From NCBI GenBank assembly GCA_036163455.1, contig JAYZKL010000046.1:1-6864 (forward strand): a DNA stretch of 6,864 nucleotides, given 5' to 3'. The stretch is from GCA-2701705 sp036163455. Its GTDB lineage: Bacteria > Pseudomonadota > Gammaproteobacteria > GCA-002705445 > GCA-002716945. The translations under genes and the position numbers were made by a program. This document shows, in pieces, positions 5,376 through 6,864 of the stretch. The notes beneath the pieces are model-generated. The model ran no database searches, was not told where the DNA came from, and was given only the letters and a program-made list of their open reading frames with translations. How positions within the stretch are numbered: the first letter of the stretch is position 1; each line of letters begins with the position of its first letter.

Positions 5376-6539
5376 ATGACAGATTATCATCCAGGACTTG
5401 ATGGTGTTATAGCTACTGAATCATCTATTTCTAATATAGATGGAAAGAAAGGCATCTTAAGTTATAGAGGCTACTCTATAGAAGAATTAGCTAAAAAAAG
5501 TACCTTCGAAGAAACATCCTATTTACTATTAACTGGAGAGTTGCCTAAAAAAGAATCGCTAAAAGATTTCACAAGAAAAATAAATGAAAATAGATTATTA
5601 CCTAAACAGCTTATAGAGTTACTTAAAAATTTACCTAAAAACTCAAATCCGATGGACGTATTGCAATTAGCTGTATCATCATTAGGTTCTTTTCATTCAA
5701 TTAAATTTAGTCCAGAGGAATTAAAAGAAAAAAAATATGATCAAAATTATTTTTTAGATGTTTCTGCAAAATTAATTGGTAGTGTTGGCTCGATAGTAGC
5801 AGCATGGAATAGAGTGAGGCAAGACAAATTACCTATAACGCCTAAAGAAGAATTAAGTTATGCAGAAAATTTTCTACACATGATGGATGATGAACAGCCA
5901 CCATCTAATCTAGTTAAAAAAATTATGGACGCAACTTTAGTTTTACATGGAGAACATACGATTAACGCTTCAACTTTTACAGCTATGGTTACATCTTCTA
6001 CTCTGGCTAATCCATCACTGGTGATTGCATCAGCAATAGGTTCATTGGCTGGTCCATTGCATGGTGGAGCAAACCAGAAGGTTGTTAAAATGTTAGATCA
6101 AATAGGAGCGGTTTCTAATGTGAAAGATTGGCTTGATAAAACATTAGAGAAAAAACAAATAGTCTGGGGAATGGGTCATCGAGAGTATTCCGTTAAGGAT
6201 CCTCGTGCCAATATATTAACAGACTTAGTTAAAGAACTTTTTGAAGAAAAAAGCGGGAAAGTCTCTAGCATGTTTGAAACAGCTATGGAATTAGAAAAAC
6301 AATGCGAGGAAAGACTTTCTAAGAAAGGCGTCTATGCCAATGTAGATTTTTATTCTGGAATTTTATACAAGGAAATTGGTATTCCAGTGGATTTATTTAC
6401 AACAATTTTTGCCACTTCAAGAACATCAGGTTGGCTTGCACATTGGATAGAACAAGTCAGTAACAATAAAATATTTAGACCAACACAAAAATATAATGGA
6501 TCAGATCATAGGTCTTATAAAGACATCAGCGATAGATAG
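5376..6539 (+). CDS. Citrate synthase, short form (citrate/2-methylcitrate synthase family)
   Basis: Condenses acetyl-CoA and oxaloacetate to citrate, the entry step of the TCA cycle, in the cytoplasm. It has 387 residues, in the range of the short dimeric bacterial/archaeal type (about 370-390) and not the 427-residue E. coli GltA type. N-terminal TESSISNIDGKKGILSYRGY (14-33) is diagnostic. HGEHTINASTF (191-201) contains the substrate-binding His194. Catalytic residues are His229 in GPLHGGANQ, His268 in GMGHREY, and Asp324 in NVDFYSG (E. coli His264, His305, Asp362). SRTSGWLAHWIEQ (348-360) supplies Arg349. In the NASTF block, Met204 replaces an Arg common in relatives. The start has TAAGG 7 bases upstream. 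Probably in an operon with erpA; it overlaps anmK tail to tail by 14 bases. 2-methylcitrate synthase is the main alternative, but no prpB/prpD neighbour is visible. Confidence 0.9.
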   Translation: MTDYHPGLDGVIATESSISNIDGKKGILSYRGYSIEELAKKSTFEETSYLLLTGELPKKESLKDFTRKINENRLLPKQLIELLKNLPKNSNPMDVLQLAVSSLGSFHSIKFSPEELKEKKYDQNYFLDVSAKLIGSVGSIVAAWNRVRQDKLPITPKEELSYAENFLHMMDDEQPPSNLVKKIMDATLVLHGEHTINASTFTAMVTSSTLANPSLVIASAIGSLAGPLHGGANQKVVKMLDQIGAVSNVKDWLDKTLEKKQIVWGMGHREYSVKDPRANILTDLVKELFEEKSGKVSSMFETAMELEKQCEERLSKKGVYANVDFYSGILYKEIGIPVDLFTTIFATSRTSGWLAHWIEQVSNNKIFRPTQKYNGSDHRSYKDISDR

Positions 6540-6864
6540 ATCCTAATAAACGAGATTTCCTAGAACCAGTTATAGTCGTGTTTGTAATTTTCTGTGATTT
6601 TTTTCTAATCATTGAAAGCCATGCGAATGACAAGGACTCAAGATTCTTTTCGTCTACACCTGGACAAATTCTTGTCTGCCTGATTTTATCACTAAGAGAG
6701 AGTATGCCTTGAACAAGTAACAAGTTGTTTGACCCTCCACCACAAAAATAAATATTTTTGCTTTTTGGATTAAATCTATTGATTTCATTAACGACAGTAA
6801 TAATAGTGAAGTATGTTAGAGTGCTCAATACATCAATCTTTTTTATTCCTTTTATTTTAGACAG
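6526..6864 (-). CDS. anmK: Anhydro-N-acetylmuramic acid kinase, C-terminal part (5' end outside window)
   Basis: Phosphorylates and hydrolyses 1,6-anhydro-MurNAc to MurNAc-6-phosphate during peptidoglycan recycling, in the cytoplasm. The frame is open from the right edge to TGA, giving 112 residues of an enzyme usually about 365-370 residues long. Family landmarks in order are DVLSTLTYFTI (matching the helix DVQRTLAELT in E. coli), the sugar-kinase-like IYFCGGGSNNLLL, a SLSFAWLSM segment (E. coli ALAFAWL), and the closing TGSRKSRLLGSIY (E. coli TGASQ..VLGAIF). The TTG at 6828 is an internal Leu, not a start, since homology continues upstream to the window edge. The last 14 bases overlap the end of citrate synthase on the other strand. 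Its place near erpA agrees with the Pseudomonas order erpA-anmK, although here it is convergent. Confidence 0.93.
   Translation of the reverse strand: MSKIKGIKKIDVLSTLTYFTIITVVNEINRFNPKSKNIYFCGGGSNNLLLVQGILSLSDKIRQTRICPGVDEKNLESLSFAWLSMIRKKSQKITNTTITGSRKSRLLGSIYR

Noticed and set aside
1..6864. Mobile element, defence system, CRISPR array or toxin-antitoxin pair
   Set aside because: All genes belong to recognisable housekeeping or small-membrane families. No terminal repeats, repeat-spacer pattern, transposase, integrase or nuclease motifs were seen.

Overview
The window is an AT-rich stretch (roughly one third G+C by eye) of a compact gammaproteobacterial chromosome. The proteins are of gammaproteobacterial type, intergenic gaps are very short, and two convergent gene pairs overlap at their 3' ends. 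Together these suggest a streamlined, probably marine lineage of the SAR86 kind. That assignment is inference from composition, layout and protein style; there is no rRNA to anchor it. No rRNA, tRNA, CRISPR array, insertion sequence or phage gene was seen, and no gap exceeds 135 bases.

Left part (1-1565, + strand): the C-terminal half of dCTP deaminase (dcd), then a FemAB-type aminoacyltransferase-like protein starting 2 bases after the dcd stop, then a very small three-helix membrane protein. The tight spacing suggests one transcript. Middle (1578-3232): a HAD-IB phosphatase on the minus strand is divergent from rppH (RNA 5' pyrophosphohydrolase). rppH runs tail to tail into hemJ (protoporphyrinogen IX oxidase), with a 24-base overlap. 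Right part (3312-6539, + strand): argC (arginine synthesis), a bactofilin, erpA (A-type Fe-S carrier) and a short-form citrate synthase. This last gene overlaps by 14 bases the end of anmK (anhydromuramic acid kinase), which enters from the right edge on the minus strand.

Functionally these are housekeeping genes: nucleotide supply (dcd), mRNA 5'-end processing (rppH), haem synthesis (hemJ), arginine synthesis (argC), Fe-S delivery (erpA), TCA cycle entry (citrate synthase), and envelope shape and recycling (bactofilin, anmK, possibly the FemAB-like protein). Gene order matches two neighbourhoods known from Pseudomonas-type genomes: HAD-IB/rppH, and hemJ/argC/bactofilin/erpA/anmK. Here they are joined, with citrate synthase inserted before anmK.

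I found no convincing new multi-gene system. The observations most worth a second look are a 24-base near-repeat carrying the -10 regions in front of both the bactofilin gene and erpA, the FemAB-like protein in a Gram-negative context, the small membrane protein, the position of the short-form citrate synthase, and the HAD-IB enzyme as a possible histidinol-phosphatase.
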